Part shown: positions 5,999 to 17,899 of the stretch, piece after piece | How positions within the stretch are numbered: position 1 is the first letter of the stretch | Layout of the letters: each line of letters starts with the position of its first letter | Source: Chloroflexota bacterium | GTDB taxonomy: Bacteria > Chloroflexota > UBA6077 | Length of the DNA: 19,522 nt | Assembly: GCA_023380955.1 (NCBI GenBank) | Contig: JAMCTB010000091.1 | Coordinates: 1 to 19,522 of the forward strand | Direction of reading: 5' to 3' | Made by a program: the position numbers and the translations under genes | The notes under the pieces: model-generated | The model's database searches: none | Seen by the model: the letters and a program-made list of their open reading frames with translations, nothing else | Told to the model about the DNA's origin: nothing

Positions 5999-6868
5999 GT
6001 GACGATCGTGACCAACAGATCCACCCTGGAAAGCCGCATATCGGCCCTGTTTCCCAAGCTGAGCAACTCCCGCCGGAAGCTGGCTCGGTTCGTCCTCGAC
6101 AACAGCCTGTCCGTTGCCTTCGCCTCGGCGACCGAATTGGGCGAGCAGGTTGGAGTCAGCGCCGCCACGGTGGTCCGTTTCTGCCAGATCCTCGGCTACG
6201 AAGGCTACCCTGAGCTGCAACTGGACGTTCGCGCCGGGATCCCCACCTATCTCCGCGCCGTCCAACGGCTCGAAAGAGGCGATGGCAAGGTCAACCAGGA
6301 CGAGTTGATCAACCGGGTATTCGACCTCGACTCTCAAAACATCCGCCGGACGGCCGGAGCGCTATCGGCGGATCGCTTCGAGGCCGCCGTGGTCGCCCTC
6401 AGCAAGGCGAGCGATATCCTGGTCGTTGGATCGGGTCTTTCCGCCGCTCCTGTCCTCTATCTCAGTCATTCGCTGAACGTCATGGGCCTGAATGCCAGGG
6501 CCGTGACCGATGGAGGGATTCCCCTGGCCACGGAGCTGGTCAAGCTCAACTCCAGCAGTGTACTGGTCGCCTTCAGTGTTTGGCGCTACGTGGCTGCGAC
6601 GGTCCATGCCATGGACAGAGCCGCCGGCGCCGGCGCCATCCGGATCGCCATCAGTGACAGCGCAGTGTCCCCTCTGGCCCAGCGCGCCGACTTTGCTTTT
6701 CAGGTCGCTGCGCATGGTGCTGCCCACAGTCTCTCTATCACCGCGGCGATGTCCCTGGTCAATGCCTTTGTTGCTGCTCTCGCATGTGCCAGGCCCGAAC
6801 AGACGGCTCACGCCCTGCGTGAGATCGACTCCGCTTACCGTGAAGGCCGGCTGCTGATCGAGGACTAG
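5999..6868 (+). CDS. RpiR/HexR-family transcriptional regulator
   Basis: This is a 289-residue DNA-binding regulator. The N-terminal helix-turn-helix domain (about 8-85) has the family pattern: SRRKLARFVLDN, then ATELGEQVGVSAATVVRFCQILGYEGYPEL, the recognition helix region. A SIS sugar-isomerase domain follows (about 130-262) with the phospho-sugar loop around ILVVGSGLSAA (140-150) and IRIAISDSAVSPLAQRAD. RpiR proteins usually sense phosphorylated sugars or acids and repress or activate the adjacent catabolic genes. The start is GTG 5999, where the HTH begins; an alternative GTG lies at 6008. An upstream in-frame start at 5798 would cover the promoter and is rejected. It probably controls itself and the B12-fusion/importer genes through the repeat at 5881-5896. 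Confidence 0.85.
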   Translation: MTIVTNRSTLESRISALFPKLSNSRRKLARFVLDNSLSVAFASATELGEQVGVSAATVVRFCQILGYEGYPELQLDVRAGIPTYLRAVQRLERGDGKVNQDELINRVFDLDSQNIRRTAGALSADRFEAAVVALSKASDILVVGSGLSAAPVLYLSHSLNVMGLNARAVTDGGIPLATELVKLNSSSVLVAFSVWRYVAATVHAMDRAAGAGAIRIAISDSAVSPLAQRADFAFQVAAHGAAHSLSITAAMSLVNAFVAALACARPEQTAHALREIDSAYREGRLLIED

Positions 6869-6982
6869 GCGAGCCACACAAACCCAGCTGGCCGAGAACC
6901 CCTGGACCCGGCGACAGCCCGCGCCTACTCGTCCATTCAGGTAGGGTTTCGCTACTCCGAGATTGCACGAGGAGAAGAGAGA

Positions 6983-10663
<3,681 letters not shown>

Positions 10664-10722
10664 CTCCTTCTATCCACCCCAAGCACGGGCCACTCGATCG
10701 ATGGAAGGTTGAGGTGCACGCG

Positions 10723-11826
10723 ATGAAGCCGCGAATTGCCGTTCTGGGGGCGGGGAACGGCGGGCATGCTTTCGCCGGCGACCTGGGCCTGCGGGGTTAC
10801 CCCGTTCGACTGTACAACAAGTTCGCCCACGAGATCGTCGACCTGCGGGCCGCGAGCGGTGTCCGAATGGAAGGGGCCATCGAAGGGTTCGGGCGGCTGG
10901 AGCTGGTGACGACCGACATCGCTCCCGTCGTCTCCGAGGCCGACATCATCCTGGTCGTCGTCCCGGCCAGCGCCCACGCCGCCATCGCCGAGACGTGTGC
11001 CCCTCACCTGCACGACGGGCAGGTCATCGTCCTCAACCCCGGGCGGACCGGGGGCGCGCTCGAGTTCTGCCAGGTGCTTGGGAGCCACGGCGTTGCGAAA
11101 GGGGTCCTGGTGTCGGAGGCTCAAACCCTCTTGTTCACCTGCCGGATCTCGGGCCCGGGCAGCGTGCGAGTTGCCAGCATCAAGCGTGAGGTTCCGCTGG
11201 CGGCGCTGCCGGCCAGAGATACCCCGCGGGTCTTGGAGGCGGTGCGTCCCCTCTATCCCCAGTTTGTCCCGGCGCAGGACGTGCTCGAGACCGGGCTGGA
11301 CAACATCGGAGCCGTTTTCCATCCTGCCACCATCGTTCTGAGCGCGGCGCGGATCGAATCCGGTGTGCCGTTCGAGTTCTACCGGGACATGACGCCGGGA
11401 GTGGTGAGGCTACTGGAGACCATCGACGAAGAGCGCCTGGCCACCGCGCGCGCGTACGGGGTGAGGGCGATGTCGGCCTCCGACTGGCTGGAGCGGAGTT
11501 ACGAGGGCATCCAGGGAGCCACACTCTACGACCGCATCCACAGCAACCCGGCCTACGCGGGCATCGCCGCCCCTCGCTCCCTCGACACGCGCTACGTTCT
11601 GGAGGACGTTCCGACGGGCCTCGTGGATCTAGCCTCCCTCGGCTGTCTGGCCGGACTCGAAATGACGGCAACCGCTGCCCTGGTAGACGTATCTTGTGCG
11701 CTGTACCGGCGCGACTTCTGGCGGGAGGGCCGGAACGCCCAGCGTCTGGGCGTAGCCGGCCTCACCGTTGCCGAAGCCAAGGATCTGATCCGGAACGCGT
11801 CTGCCGCCCTGTCCACCGATTGGTGA
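10723..11826 (+). CDS. Octopine/nopaline dehydrogenase family (opine dehydrogenase)
   Basis: This is a 367-residue NAD(P)-dependent dehydrogenase. The N-terminal Rossmann fold carries IAVLGAGNGGHAFAGDL (Gly9-Ala-Gly-Asn-Gly-Gly14). The C-terminal helical domain shows GAVFHPATIVL with His200, LEDVPTGL with Asp295, and FWREGRNAQRLG with Arg337. The His and Asp match the catalytic His/Asp pair of Arthrobacter CENDH (His202, Asp297) almost position for position. Such enzymes reversibly join or split a secondary amine formed from an amino acid and a 2-oxo acid. Beside an importer and no synthesis genes, the breakdown direction is more likely; this is inference. ATG 10723 is chosen with GAGGTG six bases upstream; GTG 10714 is an alternative. 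It follows the B12 fusion by 59 bases, probably in one transcript. Confidence 0.8.
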   Translation: MKPRIAVLGAGNGGHAFAGDLGLRGYPVRLYNKFAHEIVDLRAASGVRMEGAIEGFGRLELVTTDIAPVVSEADIILVVVPASAHAAIAETCAPHLHDGQVIVLNPGRTGGALEFCQVLGSHGVAKGVLVSEAQTLLFTCRISGPGSVRVASIKREVPLAALPARDTPRVLEAVRPLYPQFVPAQDVLETGLDNIGAVFHPATIVLSAARIESGVPFEFYRDMTPGVVRLLETIDEERLATARAYGVRAMSASDWLERSYEGIQGATLYDRIHSNPAYAGIAAPRSLDTRYVLEDVPTGLVDLASLGCLAGLEMTATAALVDVSCALYRRDFWREGRNAQRLGVAGLTVAEAKDLIRNASAALSTDW

Positions 11827-11989
11827 CCTGCCGTGACGTCATGGACTGCGACCGCTCATGCGGGGAACGCGGCTCACCCCCGGGATCGACTTGCCGAGCC
11901 GCTGGTAGATGGAAAGGGGTGACGACTTTGGAATAAGAGTGGCGCCCAATCGACAGCGATTCGCCAATCACTCTAGAAGGGAGCCATCC
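11827..11989 (+). other. Spacer before the ABC transporter genes
   Basis: This gap of 163 bases shows no gene and no convincing promoter. TGACGTCA (11834-11841) is a perfect palindrome seven bases after the dehydrogenase stop, flanked by CC and GG one base further out. AGAAGGGAG (11976-11984) is the ribosome site for the binding protein. Confidence 0.5.
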
Positions 11990-13708
11990 ATGAACAGGAT
12001 ACGCACTTGGACGGTTGCTCGGACCCTCTGGCAAGGGGCCATCGCATCGACGTTCGCAGGGTTGATGTTGGCCGGTTGCGCAGGTCCCCCGGCATCAACG
12101 CCTACCGCGGCTCCCGGCAGCGGGCCGGCTGCTGCTGCGCCCGCTCCCACCTCTGCTCCCCAGGTGAACGCCGGCACGTCAACCCCAGCTCGCAACACGT
12201 TGACCGTCGCCATTGCCCGCGCCCCGGCCTCTCTCGACCCCGCCGACCACCGCAGCCGGGAATCCGAGACCGTCATTCGGAACATGTATGACGGGCTCTT
12301 TACTCGGGACACCAAGGGCGGCGTCCACATGGAGATCGCCGAGTCGGCCAAGTGGCTCGACCCCAAGACCCTGGAGGTGAAGATACGCCCGGGGGTCAAG
12401 TTCCAGGATGGCAGCCCGCTCACGGCGGATGACGTGGTGTTCACCTTCGAGCGCACCATCAAAGAGAACGCCATCGAATACCCCAAGCCCCACACTTCCC
12501 CACGCAAGGGCCTGGTCGAGCCTCTCCTTTCCATCGAGAAGAAGGACAACTTGACCGTGGTGATGAACTTCCGCGGCCCGTGGCCGTCGGGGTTCCAGCA
12601 GCTCGTCCAACATCAGATCGTCTCCAAGGCCTACGTCGAAAAGAATGGCACCAAGGGCCTGGTCGACAAGCCGATGGGCGCCGGCCCCTTCAAGTTCGTC
12701 TCGGCCACGACCGGCCTCGAAGAAGTCGTGATGGAGCGCTTCGACGGCTACTATGGCGGCGCGCCCGACCTTCCGCCGGTTGGTCCGGCCCAGCTCCAGC
12801 GCGCGGTCTTTCGGGTGATCCCGGAAACGTCGAGCCGCGTCGCGGCCCTCCTGTCGGGTGAGATGGACATCATCACCGAGGTGCCGGCGGACCTGGTCGA
12901 TACGCTCAAGAAGAATCCGGGCATCCAGGTCAAGACGGTGCCGGGCACGCGCCCGCTGTGGATGGACATGAACGTCAAGCAGGCGCCGTTCGATGATGCC
13001 CGAGTGCGCCAGGCGCTCAACTATGCCATCGACAAAGATCTGATAGTCAAGAAGGTGTACAACGGCATGGCCCGGCCGCTCGGCGGCCCCCTGTCCCCGC
13101 TCAACAACTTTGCCGATCCGAATCTGAAGCCGTACCAGTACGACAAGAGCAAGGCTTTGGCACTTCTAAAGGATGCCGGTTGGACGCCCGGCGCCGGTGG
13201 CATGTTGGCCAAAGACGGCAAGCCGTTCACGTTCGTCATAGATACGATCGACAGCACCCGTTCCCTGGCCGAAGCGCTGTCGGCCATGCTCCGCGACCTT
13301 GGCGTCGACGCCAGCGTCCGCATCTGGGAATCCAACGTGGTCGTGCCCAAGCTGTTGGCCGGCGAGCGCCAGGCATACGTGGGCGACTGGGGAGATGCCG
13401 CGTTCGACCCCGTGGGCCACATGGAAGCCAAGTGGTCGACCTACAAGCAGGGATCGACCTATGGACGCGCCAGCTACTCCGGCTATTCCAACTCGCGCGT
13501 CGACAAGCTGATCCTCGACGGCGAGGTCGAGGGCGACGTGGCAAAGCGCCATGCCATCTACAACGAGGCGCAGAAGCTGATCTACGACGAGGCTCCAGCG
13601 GTCTTCCTGGTGTTGCCGGAGGCAATCGAGGCCGCCTCGGCCCGCGTGCAGAACTGGGAACCGGCGGCGGACAGCCGCGAGAACCTGCATGACGTCAGCG
13701 TGAAGTAA
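11990..13708 (+). CDS. ABC transporter substrate-binding lipoprotein, SBP family 5 (oligopeptide/dipeptide/opine type)
   Basis: This is a 572-residue extracytoplasmic solute receptor. Residues 1-30 form a lipoprotein signal: basic N-terminus, hydrophobic core, lipobox LAGC with lipidated Cys30. A Pro/Ala/Thr-rich tether (about 31-66) precedes the binding domain. SBP_bac_5 landmarks follow: ASLDPADHRS, YDGLFTRD, WLDPKTLEVKIRPGVKFQDG, LTADDVVFTFER, GAGPFKF, and the DDARVRQALNYAIDK segment. The fold matches DppA/OppA-type receptors for peptides, opines, nickel chelates or glycosides. The ligand cannot be read, but the opine dehydrogenase upstream and the Ntn hydrolase downstream make a peptide-, amide- or opine-like solute plausible. 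ATG 11990 has AGAAGGGAG just upstream; an in-frame start at 11909 would put extra residues before the signal and is rejected. Confidence 0.85.
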   Translation: MNRIRTWTVARTLWQGAIASTFAGLMLAGCAGPPASTPTAAPGSGPAAAAPAPTSAPQVNAGTSTPARNTLTVAIARAPASLDPADHRSRESETVIRNMYDGLFTRDTKGGVHMEIAESAKWLDPKTLEVKIRPGVKFQDGSPLTADDVVFTFERTIKENAIEYPKPHTSPRKGLVEPLLSIEKKDNLTVVMNFRGPWPSGFQQLVQHQIVSKAYVEKNGTKGLVDKPMGAGPFKFVSATTGLEEVVMERFDGYYGGAPDLPPVGPAQLQRAVFRVIPETSSRVAALLSGEMDIITEVPADLVDTLKKNPGIQVKTVPGTRPLWMDMNVKQAPFDDARVRQALNYAIDKDLIVKKVYNGMARPLGGPLSPLNNFADPNLKPYQYDKSKALALLKDAGWTPGAGGMLAKDGKPFTFVIDTIDSTRSLAEALSAMLRDLGVDASVRIWESNVVVPKLLAGERQAYVGDWGDAAFDPVGHMEAKWSTYKQGSTYGRASYSGYSNSRVDKLILDGEVEGDVAKRHAIYNEAQKLIYDEAPAVFLVLPEAIEAASARVQNWEPAADSRENLHDVSVK

Positions 13709-13720
13709 GGCCGCGGGAGA

Positions 13721-13773
13721 CCGCAGGGGCCGCCGGGATCGGTGGACATCACTGAACCGAGCGTCCCCTGCGG
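13721..13773 (+). other. Long stem-loop between binding-protein and permease genes
   Basis: CCGCAGGGG (13721-13729) and CCCCTGCGG (13765-13773) are perfect 9-bp arms. Inside the loop TCGGT (13739-13743) pairs with ACCGA (13756-13760). It lies 12 bases after the binding-protein stop and has no U tract. Such structures after ABC binding-protein genes (malE-malF is the classic case) protect the upstream mRNA and allow more receptor than permease to be made. Confidence 0.55.
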
Positions 13774-13806
13774 CAAGCCAGTCAAGGTTGTGCGGAGCTA
13801 TTGACG

Positions 13807-14817
13807 ATGAAAGCGATCAAGATCCTGGAGCGCGTGCTGGCCACAATCCCCGTCATGTTGGGCGTAGCCATCATTGTTTTCTTCTTCATACGGCTCACCC
13901 CCGGCGACCCCGTCGACATAATGCTGGGTCGCGGCGGAGCCGTCTCGGCCGGCCAGATGGAAGAGCTCCGCCATCAGTTTCACCTCGACGAGCCGCTCAT
14001 GGTGCAGCTCTGGTACTTTCTCAGCGATGGCGTGCGCGGCGATCTGGGCTACTCGTACATCCGCAACAAGCCCGTGGTCGACCTGTTGGTCGAGCGGCTC
14101 CCCGCGACAATCGAGATGACGATCGGCGCCCTCCTGGTCAGCCTCATCATCGCCCTCCCGATCGGCATCATCTCGGCCATCCGCCAGAACTCGCTCGTCG
14201 ATCGGCTGAGCATGGCTGGTGCCTTTCTGGGGATCTCGATGCCCGGCTTCTGGCTGGGCATCATTCTCATCCTGTTCTTTGCCGTCCGGCTTCAGTGGCT
14301 GCCGGCTCAAGGCCGCATCAGCTACGACATTCACCTGCAGCAGGTCACCGGACTGTACGTGCTGGATAGCCTGCTCACCGGAAATCGGGCAGCCCTGTGG
14401 GATAGCCTGAAGCACCTGGCGCTCCCTTCGATTACTCTCGGTGCAGGGGTCGCCGCTATCGTCGCCCGAGTCCTGCGCTCAACGATGCTCGAAGTGCTGC
14501 GGAGCGACTACATCAAGCTGGCCCGGGCGAAAGGTGCCAGCGAGTGGATCGTGATCATGAAGCATTGCCTGCGCAATGCCTTGATACCCACCGTCACCGT
14601 CGTCGGCCTTCAGGTAGGCGTGCTGTTGGGCGGCAACATGATCGTCGAGACCGTCTTTAGCTGGCCGGGCCTTGGCCGCCTCGTTGTCGACGCGATCTTC
14701 AACCGGGACTTTCCCCTCATTCAGGGCGCGGTCATGGTCTATGCCTTTACCTTCGTGCTGACCAACCTGGCGGTGGACGTGCTCTATACCTACTTGAATC
14801 CCCGAATCACGCTGTAG
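13807..14817 (+). CDS. ABC transporter permease, DppB/OppB type
   Basis: This is a 336-residue inner-membrane permease. The N-terminus KILERVLATIPVMLG leads into helix 1 and the conserved FFFIRLTPGDPV (25-36) of the DppB/OppB group. Around six hydrophobic segments follow. The EAA cytoplasmic loop, which docks the ATPases, is YIKLARAKGASEWIVIMKH (235-253), followed by LRNALIPTVTVVGLQ and VETVFSWPGLGRL (280-292), all typical. ATG 13807 with GGAG at 13794-13797 is preferred over the TTG six bases upstream. It should pair with the next gene to form the membrane channel of the importer. Confidence 0.9.
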   Translation: MKAIKILERVLATIPVMLGVAIIVFFFIRLTPGDPVDIMLGRGGAVSAGQMEELRHQFHLDEPLMVQLWYFLSDGVRGDLGYSYIRNKPVVDLLVERLPATIEMTIGALLVSLIIALPIGIISAIRQNSLVDRLSMAGAFLGISMPGFWLGIILILFFAVRLQWLPAQGRISYDIHLQQVTGLYVLDSLLTGNRAALWDSLKHLALPSITLGAGVAAIVARVLRSTMLEVLRSDYIKLARAKGASEWIVIMKHCLRNALIPTVTVVGLQVGVLLGGNMIVETVFSWPGLGRLVVDAIFNRDFPLIQGAVMVYAFTFVLTNLAVDVLYTYLNPRITL

Positions 14818-14837
14818 GGACAACGGGGGAGTGTGCA

Positions 14838-15770
14838 ATGGCGGTGGAAGCGCAAACGCGGAGGCCGGCAGGCTGGGACTACGCTTGGCGCATCCGGCTC
14901 AAGCTTTGGCGGCAGGGGCTTGCGGAGCTCCTGGCGGAGTTGTGGCAGCGACCGGTGACCCTGATCGGGGGAGGTATCGTACTGCTCTACCTCCTGGCCT
15001 CGGTTGTCGCCGGCTCGATCACCGTTCACGATCCCACACGCGGGAGCCTGCTGTTGCGGTTTGACCCGCCTGTCTGGGAAGCCGGTGGCAGCTGGAGCTA
15101 CCCGCTGGGGACCGACGACCAGGGGCGAGACCTCATGACGCGCATCATCTACGGGGCCCGAATATCGCTCGCCGTGGGAGTGCTGAGCGTGGCCGTCTCG
15201 GTCGTCGTCGGCACGGTCCTGGGGGCCCTGGTCGGCTACTACCGGGGCTGGCTGGACGAGATCCTATCGCGCTTTGCCGACTTGCTGCTGGCGTTTCCGT
15301 TCTTGATCTTTGCCATCGGAATGATGGCCTTCCTGGGGCCAGGCTTTGTCAACCTCGTGTTCGCGCTCTCGTTCAAGGGCTGGGTCGAGTTCTTCCGCCT
15401 GGTGCGCGGGGAGATGCTGGGGGAAAAATACAAGGAGTACGTGGAGGCCGCCCGCGTATCGGGGCGCGGAGACCTCGCGGTCATGGCTTCGGAGATCCTG
15501 CCCAACATCATCCAATCGGTGTTCGTGCTGGCCACGCTGCGCCTGGGATACATGATCATCATGGAGGCCAGCCTGAGCTTCTTGGGTTTGGGCATTCAAC
15601 CGCCGGACCCGGCCTGGGGCTCCATGGTTGCCAATGGCCGCGACTACTTACTCAATGCGTGGTGGGTATCCACTTTTCCGGGCCTCGCCATCCTGGTGTT
15701 GGTAGTGGCCATAAACGTGTTTGGCGAGGGGCTGCGGGATATCCTCGATCCGCGGCTCAAGGTGGAGTAG
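14838..15770 (+). CDS. ABC transporter permease, DppC/OppC type
   Basis: This is the 310-residue second permease. The cytoplasmic N-terminus (about 1-38) precedes helix 1 (about 39-62). LGTDDQGRDLMTRIIYGARISLAVG (90-114) is the hallmark of DppC/OppC proteins. The EAA loop is EYVEAARVSGRGDLAVMASE (200-219), and SFLGLGIQPPDPAWGSM and GLRDILDPRLK close the protein as expected. GGGGGAG (14825-14831) is the ribosome site. It starts 20 bases after the DppB-like stop and ends six bases before the first ATPase gene, so it is clearly in one operon. Confidence 0.9.
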   Translation: MAVEAQTRRPAGWDYAWRIRLKLWRQGLAELLAELWQRPVTLIGGGIVLLYLLASVVAGSITVHDPTRGSLLLRFDPPVWEAGGSWSYPLGTDDQGRDLMTRIIYGARISLAVGVLSVAVSVVVGTVLGALVGYYRGWLDEILSRFADLLLAFPFLIFAIGMMAFLGPGFVNLVFALSFKGWVEFFRLVRGEMLGEKYKEYVEAARVSGRGDLAVMASEILPNIIQSVFVLATLRLGYMIIMEASLSFLGLGIQPPDPAWGSMVANGRDYLLNAWWVSTFPGLAILVLVVAINVFGEGLRDILDPRLKVE

Positions 15771-15776
15771 AGAACG

Positions 15777-16838
15777 ATGGGCTCTGACAATCGATTGCTC
15801 GAGCTGAGGGGCCTTACGACCGTCTTTCCGACCCGTCGCGGGGTGGTGATGGCGGTGGCAGGCGTCGGCCTGACGCTCGACCGGGGTGAGATCCTGGGCA
15901 TCGTCGGAGAGTCCGGCTGCGGCAAGAGCGTCACGATGTTGTCTATCCTGCGCCTGATCTCTTCTCCGGGGCGCATCGTCTCCGGCGAGATCCTATTCCA
16001 GGGCCGCGACCTGCTCCGCTTGCCGGGTCACGCGATGCGCCGCATCCGGGGTAAGGATATCGCCATGGTCTTTCAAGATCCCCAGACCACCATGAACCCG
16101 GCCTTTACCGTGGGAGAGCAAATCCGGGAGTCGCTGCGCATCCATCACGTCATGGACGGGGGCGGGGGAGGCTGGCTGCCGAGCCGGGCCCAAGCCCGGG
16201 CCGAGAAGGATCGGGTCTGCCAGCTTCTGGCGGAGGTGGGCATCTCCTCGCCGAATGACCGGTTCGACGAGTACCCACATCAGTTCAGCGGCGGAATGCA
16301 GCAGCGCGCCTTGATAGCGATCGCGCTCGCCTGTGAGCCGCAGCTGCTGCTCGCCGACGAGCCCACCACTTCACTGGACGTGACAATCCAAGCGCAGATT
16401 ATGGATCTCATGCGGCGCATCAACCAGGAGCGCGGCGCGGCCATCGTGCTGGTTACCCACAACCTGGACTTGGCATCCGAGTTCTGCCAGCGCATCGCCG
16501 TGATGTACGCCGGGTGCATCGTCGAGATCGGCACGGTCGACGAAATCATCGAATCTCCACGGCACCCTTACACCCGTGGGCTGCTCTCCTGCATACCTCG
16601 GATTTCGTCGCGGCGAACGCGAATCGAGCCGATCCCTGGTAACGTCCCCGACCTGGCGGCGCTGGACCCTGGTTGCGCGTTCGCTCCTCGCTGTCCTCAC
16701 ACTCAGCCTTCTTGCGAAGCCGGTCCAGTCCCACTATTCGAGGTTGGTCCAGGCCACCTGGCCCGCTGCCTTAGCCATGCGGATGCGCGGCAGGAGAGCT
16801 GGGCATGGTCGGACGTCCTACCCGGTGGGATGATGTGA
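15777..16838 (+). CDS. ABC transporter ATPase, DppD/OppD type
   Basis: This is a 353-residue nucleotide-binding subunit. Walker A is GESGCGKS (44-51), the Q-loop is in VFQDPQTTMNP (98-108), the signature is SGGMQ (171-175), and Walker B is LLLADEP (190-196) followed by the D-loop TSLD and the H-loop VTHN. The C-terminal extension GCAFAPRCPHTQPSCE has the cysteine pattern of OppD/DppD-type subunits. A glycine-rich insert (about 128-132) sits between the Q-loop region and the signature. It energises import together with the next gene. Its stop overlaps the next start in TGATG (16836-16840). Confidence 0.9.
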   Translation: MGSDNRLLELRGLTTVFPTRRGVVMAVAGVGLTLDRGEILGIVGESGCGKSVTMLSILRLISSPGRIVSGEILFQGRDLLRLPGHAMRRIRGKDIAMVFQDPQTTMNPAFTVGEQIRESLRIHHVMDGGGGGWLPSRAQARAEKDRVCQLLAEVGISSPNDRFDEYPHQFSGGMQQRALIAIALACEPQLLLADEPTTSLDVTIQAQIMDLMRRINQERGAAIVLVTHNLDLASEFCQRIAVMYAGCIVEIGTVDEIIESPRHPYTRGLLSCIPRISSRRTRIEPIPGNVPDLAALDPGCAFAPRCPHTQPSCEAGPVPLFEVGPGHLARCLSHADARQESWAWSDVLPGGMM

Positions 16839-17899
16839 TGAAGACCGCTGTCCCCCTGGTCGAAGCGCGCGGCATCGTCAAGCATTTTCTCCTGCGGCCC
16901 GGCATCCTGGCGCGGACGCTGGCCGGCGCTCACGACACCGTCGTGCGGGCTGTGGATGGCGTGAGCCTCAAGATCTGGCCGGGCGAAACGGTGGGGCTCG
17001 TGGGTGAGAGCGGCTGTGGCAAGACGACCTTCGGCCGCGTCATCATCCGGTTGTATCAGCCGACCTCCGGGGAGATCCTCTTCAAGGGCATGCCGCTCGG
17101 CAAGGGCGGGCGGGTCCCATGCGACGAGGGGAGCGGCCCGGTCCACGAGCTGGGTTTCTACCGGGTCGCCCAGATCATCTTCCAGAACCCCTATGCATCG
17201 CTGAACCCGCGAAAGACCGTTCGCGAGATCGTGTCCGTGCCGCTGCGGAGCCGCGGCCTGAAGGACATCCGCGAGCAGGAGGAAATCGTCGTCCGGCTGC
17301 TCGAACGGGTCGGCTTGAGCCCCCGGCACCTCGACCAGTATCCGCACCAATTCTCGGGCGGGCAGCGCCAGCGGATCGGTATCGCCCGCGCCATCGCCAT
17401 GCAGCCCCAGTTCATCGTCGCCGACGAGCCCGTCTCGTCCCTGGACGTTTCCGTCCAGGCCCAGGTGATCAATTTGCTCGAAGAGCTCCGCGACGAGTAT
17501 CAGTTGACCTATCTGTTCATCGCCCACGATCTCAGCCTGATCCACCACATCAGCGATCGGGTGGCCGTGATGTACCTGGGGCGGATTGTGGAAGAGGGAC
17601 CGACGGATGACCTGTACGCCAATCCGCTGCACCCATACACGCAGGCGCTGCTGGCGGCGATCCCGTCCGTCGATAAGGCGGCGCGCCGCCGGCGCGTCAT
17701 CCTGCCGGGCACCGTACCCAGCCCCATCAATCCGCCCCGCGGGTGCCATTTCCATCCGCGGTGCTTTGCCCGTGACCGGGGTAGCTGCGGCGAGCAGCAG
17801 CCGCCCCTCTTCCTGGTTGGCCGGCAGCGGGTGGCCTGCTGGCGCTACGAGGACCATCTCGTCGCCTCCGACGAAACCGTTGAGCGGGCCGGCAAGTGA
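16838..17899 (+). CDS. ABC transporter ATPase, DppF/OppF type
   Basis: This is the 353-residue second nucleotide-binding subunit. Walker A is GESGCGKT (56-63), the Q-loop is in [16 protein letters not shown] (113-128), the signature is SGGQR (173-177), Walker B is FIVADEP (192-198) with SSLD, and the H-loop is FIAHD (227-231). The [12 protein letters not shown] segment and C-terminal [16 protein letters not shown] match OppF/DppF. ATG 16838 is chosen because it overlaps the upstream stop in TGATG and GGTGGGA lies just before; an in-frame ATG at 16805 would add eleven residues without need. It completes a five-part importer. Its own stop overlaps the GTG of the following hydrolase gene. Confidence 0.9.
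   Translation: MKTAVPLVEARGIVKHFLLRPGILARTLAGAHDTVVRAVDGVSLKIWPGETVGLVGESGCGKTTFGRVIIRLYQPTSGEILFKGMPLGKGGRVPCDEGSGPVHELGFYRVAQIIFQNPYASLNPRKTVREIVSVPLRSRGLKDIREQEEIVVRLLERVGLSPRHLDQYPHQFSGGQRQRIGIARAIAMQPQFIVADEPVSSLDVSVQAQVINLLEELRDEYQLTYLFIAHDLSLIHHISDRVAVMYLGRIVEEGPTDDLYANPLHPYTQALLAAIPSVDKAARRRRVILPGTVPSPINPPRGCHFHPRCFARDRGSCGEQQPPLFLVGRQRVACWRYEDHLVASDETVERAGK

Noticed and set aside
16703..17857. 384-codon antisense ORF under the DppF-type ATPase
   Set aside because: It is the shadow of a gene with all ABC ATPase motifs.
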